DNA of 64,000 bases, taken from positions 310,001-374,000 of the forward strand of contig NZ_FNAO01000004.1 in assembly GCF_900101815.1 (NCBI RefSeq), in the 5' to 3' direction. A model generated the notes under the pieces. It made no database searches and was not told the DNA's origin. It saw only the letters and a program-made list of their open reading frames with translations. The DNA comes from Pricia antarctica (GTDB taxonomy: Bacteria > Bacteroidota > Bacteroidia > Flavobacteriales > Flavobacteriaceae). The translations under genes and the position numbers were made by a program. Positions 17,663 to 25,012 of the stretch are shown here, piece after piece. The number at the start of each line of letters is the position of its first letter. Within the stretch, counting starts at the first letter, position 1.

Positions 17663-18710
17663 TTATATGATTTTTGATAATCGCTTTCCCTACTCTTTTA
17701 GCGTATTCAGGCGGTACTGCATTTCCAATAAGCCTTGAGATTCCGGCATGACTTGTGCCAAAAAACTTATAGGATTTTGGGAAAGATTGTAGAGTTGCAC
17801 CTTCTCGTATTGACAAAGCTCTATTTTCCTCTGGATGAACAAATCTTCCACAGGAAACACTAAAAAATTTTGTAGTTATCGTTGGAGACGGTTTATCCCA
17901 CCATAGTCTACCAAACGTATCCTTGAAAGAATTATCTCTTCCAATAAAACAATCTAATTGTAATTCCGGATCATTTGCAAAACTTAGACGATTACCCCCA
18001 TTTTTTTTTACTTTCTTGATTCTTTTCAAAGTCAACTCACTTATACTGGGTACTGAATGATAAAATTTCGTACTGTCTTTATGCCCGGCTTTTATTTTCT
18101 TGAAACCATTTTCGCTTCCAAGAACATCTCGTACTGTAAGTTTTTTTCTGGCTTTAATAGGTTCTATTTCCTTTCCAGTAATCCTATTAGCAATCAAAGT
18201 AAATCTTTTTCTACTTTGGGGTACTCCGTAATCAGAAGTATCATGAACTTTGAAATGAACTTTATATTTTTTCTCTTTTAGCCAATTAATGAAAGCAGAT
18301 AAACCACTTTCCTCTTTTTTTCTTAAAACACCGGGAACATTTTCAACGACGACATATCCGGGATTGAAATACCGAACGAATCTTTCAAATTCAATTAATA
18401 GATTTTTTGACTCCTTAGATTTTTTTTTATCCGTGTTTATAATACTCCAAAATTGGCATGGGCTGCATCCAATTAATAAAAGATTTTCATCATTTTGCGT
18501 AAGGTTAAGTTTTGATTGAAGTTCTTCTTCTTTTAAATCGAATACATTGGCTTTGATAAATTCAGCTCCTTTTATATTCGATTTGTATGTTTCTCTGCAG
18601 CTTTCTTCGTTATCGATACCTGCTAAAACCGTTATTCCAGCTTTTTGCATACCGTAGCTCATTCCCCCGCCGCCACAGAAAAAATCAACTGCCTTTATTT
18701 TTTTTGTCAT
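17652..18710 (-). CDS. dcm: DNA (cytosine-5-)-methyltransferase
   Basis: A 352-residue C5 methylase. The start at 18710 (MTKKIKAVDFF) is preferred over one seven codons upstream, because motif I then lies at the usual distance. Ordered motifs: I VDFFCGGGGMSYG, IV GCSPCQFWS with the catalytic Cys of PCQ, VI VVENVPG, VIII QSRKRF, then a target-recognition region of about 90 residues, IX WWDKPSPTITTKF and X IGNAVPPEYAKRVG. All catalytic motifs are intact. It is the first gene of a three-gene minus-strand operon with the GHKL protein and the receiver protein. No cognate restriction nuclease or Vsr gene is adjacent. The recognition site cannot be inferred from sequence. Base composition is clearly more AT-rich than the biosynthetic genes at the left. 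Confidence 0.93.
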   Translation of the reverse strand: MTKKIKAVDFFCGGGGMSYGMQKAGITVLAGIDNEESCRETYKSNIKGAEFIKANVFDLKEEELQSKLNLTQNDENLLLIGCSPCQFWSIINTDKKKSKESKNLLIEFERFVRYFNPGYVVVENVPGVLRKKEESGLSAFINWLKEKKYKVHFKVHDTSDYGVPQSRKRFTLIANRITGKEIEPIKARKKLTVRDVLGSENGFKKIKAGHKDSTKFYHSVPSISELTLKRIKKVKKNGGNRLSFANDPELQLDCFIGRDNSFKDTFGRLWWDKPSPTITTKFFSVSCGRFVHPEENRALSIREGATLQSFPKSYKFFGTSHAGISRLIGNAVPPEYAKRVGKAIIKNHINAV

Positions 18711-18813
18711 AAAAAAGCACAATTTTAACAAAATTACGAAAATTAAATTTCGGTTGTTATTTTATTTGTAAGTGAAATTTTACTTTTCGTCTATGAGAAT
18801 TTATGATAAACAA

Positions 18814-18970
18814 GCCCATTCCACACACATTACACTCCCCTCGTGCCTCGGGTCGCATAATAAGTGTTCCATTACCTTTTGAAAAGAAACTTTTTTGAAG
18901 AAAAATTTAAAGAAAACGTGGTGCCGAATACTTTGCTTTTCCAAAGCAAAGTTACATAACGCAAGACATT
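18814..18970 (+). repeat. accessory-zone direct repeat flanking parDE, left copy
   Basis: High similarity to 20171-20330 in the same orientation. Shared blocks include CACACACATTACACTCCCCT, ATAATAAGTGTTCCATTACC, GCTTTTCCAAAGCAAAGT and ACATAACGCAAGACATT. The pair brackets the parDE module exactly, about 1.36 kb apart. The internal GCTTTTCCAAAGC is itself a small inverted repeat. Confidence 0.85.
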
Positions 18971-19006
18971 ATAAAACAAATCATTTTATAATTTGACGTT
19001 ATGTAA
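18952..19006. repeat. attC-like hairpin with perfect 10-bp outer arms
   Basis: Outer arms TTACATAACG (18952-18961) and CGTTATGTAA (18997-19006) pair perfectly. Inside, CAA/TTG (62-64 with 93-95 of the 18900s) and ATTATAAAA/TTTTATAAT (18968-18976, 18984-18992) pair, leaving a one-base bulge on one arm, a three-base bulge on the other and a seven-base loop. Two stems separated by asymmetric bulges, 55 bases in total, is the general plan of a short integron attC site. The boxes ACATAAC/GTTATGT differ from the RYYYAAC/GTTRRRY consensus by one position. A simple hairpin repeat is the alternative. Confidence 0.45.
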
Positions 19007-19079
19007 AATTGCTGTAAGTTATTAGTAATCTCCATGTATACCTAGTTTTTTGCTGGGTATGACCAAGTTAAATTTTTTA

Positions 19080-19197
19080 CAACCTTCCCGGTAGACCGCC
19101 GCAACAGCTCAAAATTTTGTAAATAAAATTTCTGAGCACTTGCTTCCTCTTCGTGTTCCAAATAGACTTTTCTCTTCCGCTCTATTTGACGTAATGT
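19080..19197 (+). repeat. accessory-zone repeat, second type, copy 2
   Basis: Related to 12982-13098, as described there. The shared CTATTTGAC ending leads here into GTAATGTCATAG rather than into a clear hairpin, so the structure after this copy has decayed or differs. Confidence 0.75.
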
Positions 19198-19552
19198 CAT
19201 AGAAACCTATTGTTTACCCAAAGTCCTCATAGGCCGGAAAAAACCATCGTCTCAAAAAATCAACGCAATTCAAGAACATTTTTATTATCATATTTTTTAT
19301 ACTGGCTCTTATTTGAAATTTCTCGCTTCAATTGAATGATTTCATTTGTTACTTGAATCATTATCCACATCTCAGGGTTGGTATTGAAAAAATACGAAAA
19401 TTTTAAAGCCAAATTTGCATTTAACTTTCTAGTACCTTAACCTTCGAGTACTTTGGGCGAATCCTTTTTAATTAAAACATATGTTTCAAAAACGAAACAT
19501 AATTTGACGTTATATCAAATAGCGATAAGATTTAAGTAATTTCCTCGTATTC

Positions 19553-19852
19553 CTAGCTTTCTTGCAGGTTACTCGTATAATCCATACGTTGACTTAATAC
19601 TCTAATAACAAAAATTCCGTTTACCGTTTGTAAGTAAAATATGGTGTGCGCTTTATAGGAGAATCTTTTTAAGTCGGCAATAAATTCCGAGGCATCTCGA
19701 CCTAGATTTAGGTTTTCGGCGAGTACCTCAAATGCTTCATGCATAGCATAAAAATACTTTTGAGCTTGAGTCAATCCGAATTTGTATATACCAAACTCAT
19801 ACATCGAGACCAAATCAATCTCGGCTTTACTGGATAGTTTATAAACGCCCAT
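19553..19852 (-). CDS. parE: type II toxin, RelE/ParE family
   Basis: A 99-residue toxin. MGVYKLSSKAEIDLVSMYEF is the usual ParE start (KAExDL-IxxY), followed by helix-forming GLTQAQKYFYAMHEAFEVLA and the core LGRDASEFIADLKRFSYKAHTIFY, where the RxF-Hxx-FY pattern is typical. The C-terminus FVIRVLSQRMDY matches the conserved IxRVLHxxMD strand. ParE proteins poison DNA gyrase; some relatives act on mRNA. It overlaps the antitoxin by 14 bases. A decayed relative with the LGRDASEFI core lies at 25012-25160. Confidence 0.92.
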   Translation of the reverse strand: MGVYKLSSKAEIDLVSMYEFGIYKFGLTQAQKYFYAMHEAFEVLAENLNLGRDASEFIADLKRFSYKAHTIFYLQTVNGIFVIRVLSQRMDYTSNLQES

Positions 19853-20096
19853 CTGCCCGCATACGTGCTTCGACTTCTTTCATGATTTCGGGTAAAGATT
19901 TATTACTAACACCGCTTTCGAGACCTTCAACTAGTTTTGTTTTTAGTGAGAGAAACCTAGCATTTTTGGCTTGGTCCAGCCGTACCAAATTTCGCAAATA
20001 CTCACTATCATTTGTGAATTCCCCCGCTTCTATCTGAGCTTTTATCCACTTATCCTGCTGTTCGGTAAAAGTTACCGTTTTTCGAACTGTTGCCAT
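19839..20096 (-). CDS. parD: type II antitoxin, ParD family
   Basis: An 85-residue protein with an N-terminal ribbon-helix-helix domain (MATVRKTVTFTEQQDKWI, then GEFTNDSEYLRNLVRLDQ), typical of ParD/CopG-type antitoxins that bind their own operator. The C-terminal half is the flexible toxin-neutralising part. First gene of the bicistron. The module sits alone between two copies of the same non-coding repeat, as a mobile cassette would. Confidence 0.92.
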   Translation of the reverse strand: MATVRKTVTFTEQQDKWIKAQIEAGEFTNDSEYLRNLVRLDQAKNARFLSLKTKLVEGLESGVSNKSLPEIMKEVEARMRADGRL

Positions 20097-20170
20097 AACA
20101 ATGTTTAAATTATCATACTATTGGTGCAATATAGTAAATATTTTTTATAGTTCAACACTATGGCTACAAT

Positions 20171-20330
20171 CCCATTTCACACACATTACACTCCCCTCCT
20201 ATCGTCTGGTCGTATAATAAGTGTTCCATTACCTTTCAAAAAGAAACTTTTAGAAGAAAGTTTTAAAGGAAGTGAAGTGCCAAATACTATGCTTTTCCAA
20301 AGCAAAGTAACATAACGCAAGACATTCTAA
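20171..20330 (+). repeat. accessory-zone direct repeat flanking parDE, right copy
   Basis: Partner of 18814-18970; same orientation and block order, with scattered substitutions. After the shared ACATAACGCAAGACATT the two copies diverge. Confidence 0.85.
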
Positions 20331-20420
20331 TACAGATAACATTTAATTAGCGGATAGCGCATTTCCGTGCTATATCGTCAGCAATTATGTCAAAGCTAAA
20401 TTGCGGCTCGTAAGACAACT

Positions 20421-20580
20421 GTACGCTATAATTATATCATGTCAGATATTTCTCGTGTTCGTAGCTTTTATGGGAATTAGCAACGGGGTCATCAACCATT
20501 ATAATTTTCGATTCTTAGAACTTTCCTCACAAATTAAAACATCTCTAAGCTTAGAAATTCACTGCCACTAACCTTACCAA
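20421..20580 (+). repeat. accessory-zone repeat, related to 12608-12790
   Basis: Shares an ordered series of short blocks with 12608-12790: a CTGTA-GCTATAAT start, a TCTCG/CCTCG block, CAACGGGGTCATCA, an AACTTTC block and CTTAGAAATTCA. The two copies bracket the whole methylase operon plus parDE, about 7.8 kb apart. Confidence 0.65.
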
Positions 20581-20695
20581 CAGAAAATCCATTTGCATTA
20601 GAGATGGATTTTTATGTTCATTAAAAAGTATGAAAAGTTAAACATTTTGTATCTTCGTTTTTTAATATTCGAAATACCACTTAAAACTTACTATT

Positions 20696-20860
20696 ATGTT
20701 TGGATTGTTTAAAAAAAAATCAGAAAAAGACAAGTTGTACGAGCAATATCAAAAGCTAAGCAAAGAAGCACACAGTCTTTCTTCAACTAACCGAAAACTA
20801 AGTGATCAAAAGGTTTATGAAGCTGAAGAGATTATGAAAAAATTAGAGAAGTTGAAGTAA
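20696..20860 (+). CDS. small Lacal_2735 family protein
   Basis: A 54-residue protein, MFGLFKKKSEKDKLYEQYQ onward, with the central SxTNRKLSDQK pattern that I recognise from the flavobacterial Lacal_2735 family. It is a single charged helix of unknown function, common and conserved in Flavobacteriia. The stop is one base before the start of the DUF2452 gene, so the two are co-translated. Confidence 0.85.
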   Translation: MFGLFKKKSEKDKLYEQYQKLSKEAHSLSSTNRKLSDQKVYEAEEIMKKLEKLK

Positions 20861-20861
20861 A

Positions 20862-21266
20862 ATGGCCATAGAAAAGAAACCTGATCACATTGTTTATAAT
20901 GCTGACAATCAAAAGTATGACGCCTACTTAAAACCATATGCAACAAATATTGGCGCTCCAGTTATTAAATCTACAGATAGTATTGCCTGGAAAAACAGAA
21001 GCGTTACCAAACTGAACCATAAAGTTCAAACCCGATTTAAAGAAATCAAAGAACAATATGAGCAGTTAATGCAGGAGTTTGAGGATAATAGACTACTATA
21101 CGATGCGAAATTCACTTTTGAACCTATTATAGGTCAACACTATCATTTATATGTTAGTGAGAATGGTGAGAATTTTTTGTCCATTATCGCACCTGACGAA
21201 TGTAGTTTCAGTTCACTGGGAAGTTTCTATTTAAACGCAGATCAAACCTGGGAAAAAGTAGTTTAA
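20862..21266 (+). CDS. DUF2452 domain-containing protein
   Basis: A 134-residue protein starting MAIEKKPDHIVYNADNQKYD, with YATNIGAPVIKSTDSIAWKN and a C-terminal IIGQHYHLYVSENGENFLSIIAP segment, the typical form of DUF2452 (a small protein also found in eukaryotes). Function unknown. It begins one base after the Lacal_2735-type gene, a pairing that suggests a shared role. Confidence 0.85.
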   Translation: MAIEKKPDHIVYNADNQKYDAYLKPYATNIGAPVIKSTDSIAWKNRSVTKLNHKVQTRFKEIKEQYEQLMQEFEDNRLLYDAKFTFEPIIGQHYHLYVSENGENFLSIIAPDECSFSSLGSFYLNADQTWEKVV

Positions 21267-21359
21267 ATAGTTCAACTAAAATAGCTTTTCAAAAAGACCA
21301 GGGGACTATGTTATGGATCGATACATAGTTGGGTCGTTGTAAACTTTTGTTAAAAAAAG

Positions 21360-21373
21360 AATGAACGTTCATT
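21360..21373. promoter_or_regulatory. palindromic operator for TetR-family regulator
   Basis: A perfect 14-base palindrome AATGAACGTTCATT, followed seven bases later by a Bacteroidota-type -7 element TATCTTTG (21380-21387, consensus TAnnTTTG), 20 bases before the TetR gene start. The position suggests the regulator represses its own two-gene operon. Confidence 0.7.
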
Positions 21374-21406
21374 TTTTCATATCTTTGTACACTAATTATT
21401 GCAGCT

Positions 21407-22000
21407 ATGGCGCCACTTCAAAAAAGCATAGATAAACGTAAAACCTTAATAAAGGCCACTATCGAGTTGGTGAACAATAATGGGTTTCACGCAACATCTA
21501 TGAGTAAAATAGCTAAAATGGCCAAGGTTTCACCAGCTACTATTTACCTGTATTTCAAAAATAAGCAAGACTTGGTCAACCAAACCTATATCGAGGTCAA
21601 AAGCCTTTACACTGATTATGCCTTTAAGACCTATGATGCCAATGTGCCGGTAGAAGAGGGTTTTGAAACTATCTGGAAACGAATTGCCGATTTCAAACTC
21701 AAAGAGTGCGAAAATGCCATGTTTTTAGCACAGTGCGACAATACACCTATCATTGATGAACCGAGCAGACAGGCTGGTATTAAGCACTTACAGCCCCTAC
21801 TCGACCTTTGGGAACGTGGAAAAAGAGAAGGCATTATAAAACCGATATCAGATTACCTCTTATATGCGTATGCGATTAACCCTTTATCATTTTTAATGAT
21901 GGCTCAAAAACGTGGCGCATTTCAACTTGACGAAATACATATAGAGCAAGCCTATCAAGCGGCTTGGGACAGTATTAAAGTTATACCTAGTAAATCATAA
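21407..22000 (+). CDS. TetR/AcrR family transcriptional regulator
   Basis: A 197-residue repressor. The N-terminal helix-turn-helix is LIKATIELVNNNGFHATSMSKIAKMAKVSPATIYLYFKNK-like and matches the family closely; only short parts are quoted here: GFHATSMSKIAK and ATIYLYFKNK. The C-terminal ligand-binding domain is of the common all-helical type. It is preceded by a palindromic operator and followed after one base by an SDR-like reductase gene, the likely regulated partner along with itself. The inducing ligand is unknown. Confidence 0.92.
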   Translation: MAPLQKSIDKRKTLIKATIELVNNNGFHATSMSKIAKMAKVSPATIYLYFKNKQDLVNQTYIEVKSLYTDYAFKTYDANVPVEEGFETIWKRIADFKLKECENAMFLAQCDNTPIIDEPSRQAGIKHLQPLLDLWERGKREGIIKPISDYLLYAYAINPLSFLMMAQKRGAFQLDEIHIEQAYQAAWDSIKVIPSKS

Positions 22001-22001
22001 C

Positions 22002-22667
22002 ATGAAAAAGACAGCTATAATTTTGGGTGCTACTGGTTTAACCGGTGGCATTATTTTGCAAAAATTGATTGGTGATGATCGGTACGGAAACATCAAATTG
22101 TTTTCGCGTTCTAAAATTGAAGGTTTGCCAAATAAGGTGGAACAGTTTATCGGGGATCTTTTAGAATTAGAACAATTCAAGGCCAATTTCATTGCTGATG
22201 AAATTTACTGTTGCATTGGTACTACCAAAGAGAAAACACCTGAAAAGACACTTTATAAAAAAATAGATTATGGTATTCCAGTAGCGGCCGCAAAACTTGC
22301 AAAAACCAATGGTGTCAATACATTTTTAGTGATTTCTGCAATAGGGGCGAATACGAATAGCACTACTTTCTATACGAAAACAAAAGGTGAAATGGAAAGG
22401 GATGTACTGCAACAAAACCTAAAGAACACCTTTATTTTAAGACCGTCCTTAATTGATGGCAATCGAAATGAAAATAGAACACTCGAAAAAATAGGATTGT
22501 ATGTACTGAAGGTACTTCAGCCCTTATTTATGGGAAAATTAAAACAGTACAAAATCATTAAGGCCGAAACTATTGCACAGGCCATGATACACTTGGCAAA
22601 TACATTAAATCATTCCGAAGTAATCATTTCTTCGGATCACATTACTACGTTAGGAAACAACAATTAA
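22002..22667 (+). CDS. atypical SDR / NAD(P)H-binding protein (HTATIP2-like)
   Basis: A 221-residue Rossmann protein. AIILGATGLTGGIILQKL is the GxTGxxG nucleotide loop. YKKIDYGIPVAAAKLAK, FLVISAIGANTNST and YTKTKGEMERD (YxxxK) match the atypical SDR group that includes HTATIP2/CC3 and bacterial NAD(P)H-binding oxidoreductases. It is in an operon with the TetR regulator (one-base gap), suggesting induced expression under electrophile or xenobiotic stress. Substrate unknown. Confidence 0.85.
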   Translation: MKKTAIILGATGLTGGIILQKLIGDDRYGNIKLFSRSKIEGLPNKVEQFIGDLLELEQFKANFIADEIYCCIGTTKEKTPEKTLYKKIDYGIPVAAAKLAKTNGVNTFLVISAIGANTNSTTFYTKTKGEMERDVLQQNLKNTFILRPSLIDGNRNENRTLEKIGLYVLKVLQPLFMGKLKQYKIIKAETIAQAMIHLANTLNHSEVIISSDHITTLGNNN

Positions 22668-22680
22668 AACGGAAGCAGCT

Positions 22681-22891
22681 ATGGAATGATTAGATAAATT
22701 GAATTGGCGCTATGCCGCAAAAGCAAGGTTTTAGTGCGGATAAAGTAGCTGCAATTTCAGGGCTTAGCGAAAAAGGCTTACGAAGCACCGTGTTATTGCC
22801 AGTAGGTTATCGACTTGAAGATGAAGATTGGTTGGTAAACTTGGTAAAGGTGAGAAAGCCAATGGACCATTTAGTTACCGTTGTTGACTAA
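22681..22891 (+). pseudogene. internally deleted nitroreductase (NfsB-like) remnant
   Basis: An N-terminal fragment LDKLNWRYAAKA (from 22690) is followed directly, in another frame, by a C-terminal fragment from 22712: GFSADKVAAISGLSEKGLR, then STVLLPVGYR and DWLVNLVKVRKPMD, ending at 22891. Both are hallmark ends of NfsB-type nitroreductases of about 210 residues. The middle, with the FMN-binding core, is missing, so a deletion of over 100 codons has fused the ends. Non-functional. Confidence 0.8.
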
Positions 22892-22982
22892 GCACTCGGT
22901 AGTTCATACATTAATCAGTAAAATAGAAACCACTTCTGAAATCGTTTCGGAAACACTAATAGAATTTAAAAAATAAAAAATT

Positions 22983-23657
22983 ATGAACGTATTATTCGTA
23001 TTGACATCCCATGATAAATTAGGGGATACCGGGAAAAAAACAGGATTTTGGGTTGAAGAATTTGCAAACCCATATTACACTTTACTAGATAAAGGCGCAC
23101 GCATAACCCTTGCAACGCCAAAAGGTGGCCCTGCACCAATAGATCCAAGTAGTGATTCGCCAGATGCCGCAACAGAGGCAACTAAGCGTTTTGATAAAGA
23201 TGCGGAGGCACAAAAGCTCATTGCAAATACTAAGATACTAGCGGCTATGAATCCAGATGATTTTGATGCTGTATTTTATCCCGGTGGTCATGGTCCATTA
23301 TGGGATTTGGCAACTGACACAGCCTCTATTGCGTTGATTGAAAAATTTAATCGTCAAAGCAAACCGGTAGCATTTGTATGTCACGCACCGGCCGCTTTAA
23401 AAAACGTTAAGGATACGAACGGGGAGCCATTGGTGAAAGGTAAAAATGTAACCGGATTTACAAATACCGAAGAGGCAGCCGTTGGCCTTAAAGATGTTGT
23501 TCCCTTTTTAGTGGAAGATATGCTAAAAGCTAATGGTGGAATCTATTCTAAAAAAGACGATTGGGCCGCTTATGCCATACAGGATGGAAATCTCATTACC
23601 GGTCAAAATCCAGCATCTTCGGAGTTGGTGGCCGAGAAATTAGTAGAAAACTTATAA
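22983..23657 (+). CDS. DJ-1/PfpI family protein, Hsp31-like type 1 glutamine amidotransferase fold
   Basis: A 224-residue protein with the DJ-1/Hsp31 active-site elements: Glu in TGFWVEEFANPYY, the nucleophilic elbow Cys in VAFVCHAPAAL, and an upstream PGGHGPLWDL loop. Members act as glyoxalase III, deglycase-like or chaperone-like stress proteins that handle methylglyoxal. It follows the TetR/reductase pair and the nitroreductase remnant, consistent with an electrophile-response cluster. The start ATG is preceded by AAAAAATT, with no clear Shine-Dalgarno. Confidence 0.9.
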   Translation: MNVLFVLTSHDKLGDTGKKTGFWVEEFANPYYTLLDKGARITLATPKGGPAPIDPSSDSPDAATEATKRFDKDAEAQKLIANTKILAAMNPDDFDAVFYPGGHGPLWDLATDTASIALIEKFNRQSKPVAFVCHAPAALKNVKDTNGEPLVKGKNVTGFTNTEEAAVGLKDVVPFLVEDMLKANGGIYSKKDDWAAYAIQDGNLITGQNPASSELVAEKLVENL

Positions 23658-23721
23658 TAATAGGAGTTTTAAGCAATGTGAAGGCTTAACTGATTGAAAA
23701 AATTCTAAACTGACAAGTACA

Positions 23722-23785
23722 AAGCACCGCATACCAAAACCTTCACAACTTGTATTTATAATTTGCCGCCTTACAAAATTCGAAG
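23722..23785 (+). repeat. accessory-zone repeat, rightmost copy
   Basis: Matches 12762-12822 in ordered blocks (an AGC-CCGCATAC start, an ACCTTC-CAAC block, TATAATT then GCCG-TTA--AAATT). It overlaps the last ~15 bases of the outer-membrane porin gene, so the repeat supplies the extreme 3' end of that gene. Confidence 0.55.
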
Positions 23786-25012
23786 CGGGGCGATAAAACC
23801 GAACCGAATTTCATTTTCGTTATAACTGCCTACGCCCAAATCTCTTATAGCCAGCGGGGAATACTCAAAGTAGCGCCCGATATAGGCTACGAACAAGCGG
23901 ATATCGATATCCTTGAAAGGACGATAATATAAGGTGGGAATCCAACCGTAACTCGTTCGCAAGCGGTCTCGTCCGCTTGAAACACTTGCAATATTTTTAC
24001 CGTAGGTAGTATTGGTCATTAGCGTAAGCAGACCGGTGAATTTGGGGTTAAATTTATATTCTGCCCTTAGCCAGTTTTCGACATAGGTTACCTCCTGCGC
24101 GATGAATTCTCCCCCGATGATATTGGTGGCAAGTCCCTTAGTATCTATTTCCTCGGAGCTATAGTCAAAATCGTACATTAATTTAAGTTTGTTATTTTCA
24201 TATTTATGACCCAAGGTGATAAAAGAAATCCATTTGTCCTTTACCTCCTGGGCGAAACTTAAACTGTATCGGGTCTGTATTTTTCCATCAAAAAAGCTGC
24301 CCCGCCAATTTCCTACAAGTTCTACTGGCCAATCGGGTTCACGAACGTCGGGGGCCGTATCCTCTCCATATTTTTCCGAATATAGCACGGTACGGGAATT
24401 TAAAATTTGAAAGCCAACACTATGTTCTTGAGAAGCATTGAACGTCGTACCTATTCCGGTTACGTAAGCTAACGCATTGCTTTGGATATCGTTGTACCTA
24501 AGAACCTCCATAGCCTTAAAGGAATACTCGTACCCCCCGAAATAGGCACTTTGCCTTCCCAATTGTACTTGAAGCCTAGGGGTAGCCTGTATGGTGATAT
24601 TGGCCAGTTCAATGTTGTTACCGAGTTGGTCCAGACTTTGTACCTCGCTGGTTTTGTTAAAACGGCTCCGGAAGTTTACGTGTACTTTTTCATGGATTTT
24701 GGCGGAAATTCCCAAAGCCGTAAATCCATTTTCAAATTGACGGCCTTGATAATCATTATCCCCGCCGCGTAAAGTGTAAGTTCTGAAGCTCATACGCAAA
24801 TCGAGGGACATATTGATATTTTCCAAAAAGTCGATCTTTGATTTTTGAATCAAAGACGCATTGCTCAAACTATCACTAGTATTTTGGGAATGTTGTGCTT
24901 GAGCCGAGGTTTGAGCAATAAACAACGCCCCTACGATGAGATAAAAATGTACATAGGATGCCCCTCGTCCAAGAAAGAAATTAGTATATCGTCGATTTGC
25001 GATCCTATCCAT
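23771..25012 (-). CDS. outer-membrane porin-like beta-barrel protein
   Basis: A 413-residue protein with an N-terminal hydrophobic segment (YLIVGALFIAQTSAQAQ, about residues 25-41) acting as a signal peptide. Many alternating amphipathic strands rich in Tyr, Arg and Asn follow, for example LQVQLGRQSAYFGGYEY, ending FGFIAPLRIL. This resembles alginate-export and phosphate-selective porin-type barrels of Bacteroidota. The start looks odd: the first ~20 codons (MDRIANRRYTNF) overlap a decayed parE sequence in another frame, so the original N-terminus may have been replaced. The 3' end overlaps a repeat copy. No partner gene indicates a substrate. Confidence 0.72.
   Translation of the reverse strand: MDRIANRRYTNFFLGRGASYVHFYLIVGALFIAQTSAQAQHSQNTSDSLSNASLIQKSKIDFLENINMSLDLRMSFRTYTLRGGDNDYQGRQFENGFTALGISAKIHEKVHVNFRSRFNKTSEVQSLDQLGNNIELANITIQATPRLQVQLGRQSAYFGGYEYSFKAMEVLRYNDIQSNALAYVTGIGTTFNASQEHSVGFQILNSRTVLYSEKYGEDTAPDVREPDWPVELVGNWRGSFFDGKIQTRYSLSFAQEVKDKWISFITLGHKYENNKLKLMYDFDYSSEEIDTKGLATNIIGGEFIAQEVTYVENWLRAEYKFNPKFTGLLTLMTNTTYGKNIASVSSGRDRLRTSYGWIPTLYYRPFKDIDIRLFVAYIGRYFEYSPLAIRDLGVGSYNENEIRFGFIAPLRIL

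Larger units (their letters stand above)
18711..19552. other. AT-rich non-coding stretch between methylase operon and parDE
   Basis: 842 bases without a gene. Contents in order: promoter region of the methylase operon (18711-18810), repeat 18814-18970, hairpin 18952-19006, a short segment 19005-19060 related to 19510-19560, repeat 19080-19197, then AT-rich sequence with no recognisable feature to about 19480. A further TTGACGTTATAT box lies at about 19503-19514, just 3' of the toxin gene. Confidence 0.7.
20097..20695. other. non-coding stretch with two repeat copies
   Basis: 599 bases with no gene. 20097-20170 is the presumed parDE promoter region. 20171-20330 is the right copy of the parDE-flanking repeat, ending in ACATAACG as in the left copy. 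20384-20390 is a TTATGT box that could pair with it over six bases. 20421-20580 is related to 12608-12790. 20600-20695 is the leader of the small Lacal_2735-type gene. Confidence 0.7.

Noticed and set aside
18711-19552. Restriction nuclease or Vsr gene next to the methylase
   Set aside because: Both strands were examined between the methylase and parDE; no open frame with nuclease motifs was found.
12608-20580. CRISPR array
   Set aside because: The repeats are long, diverged and irregularly spaced, without short identical repeats or spacers, and no cas genes are present.
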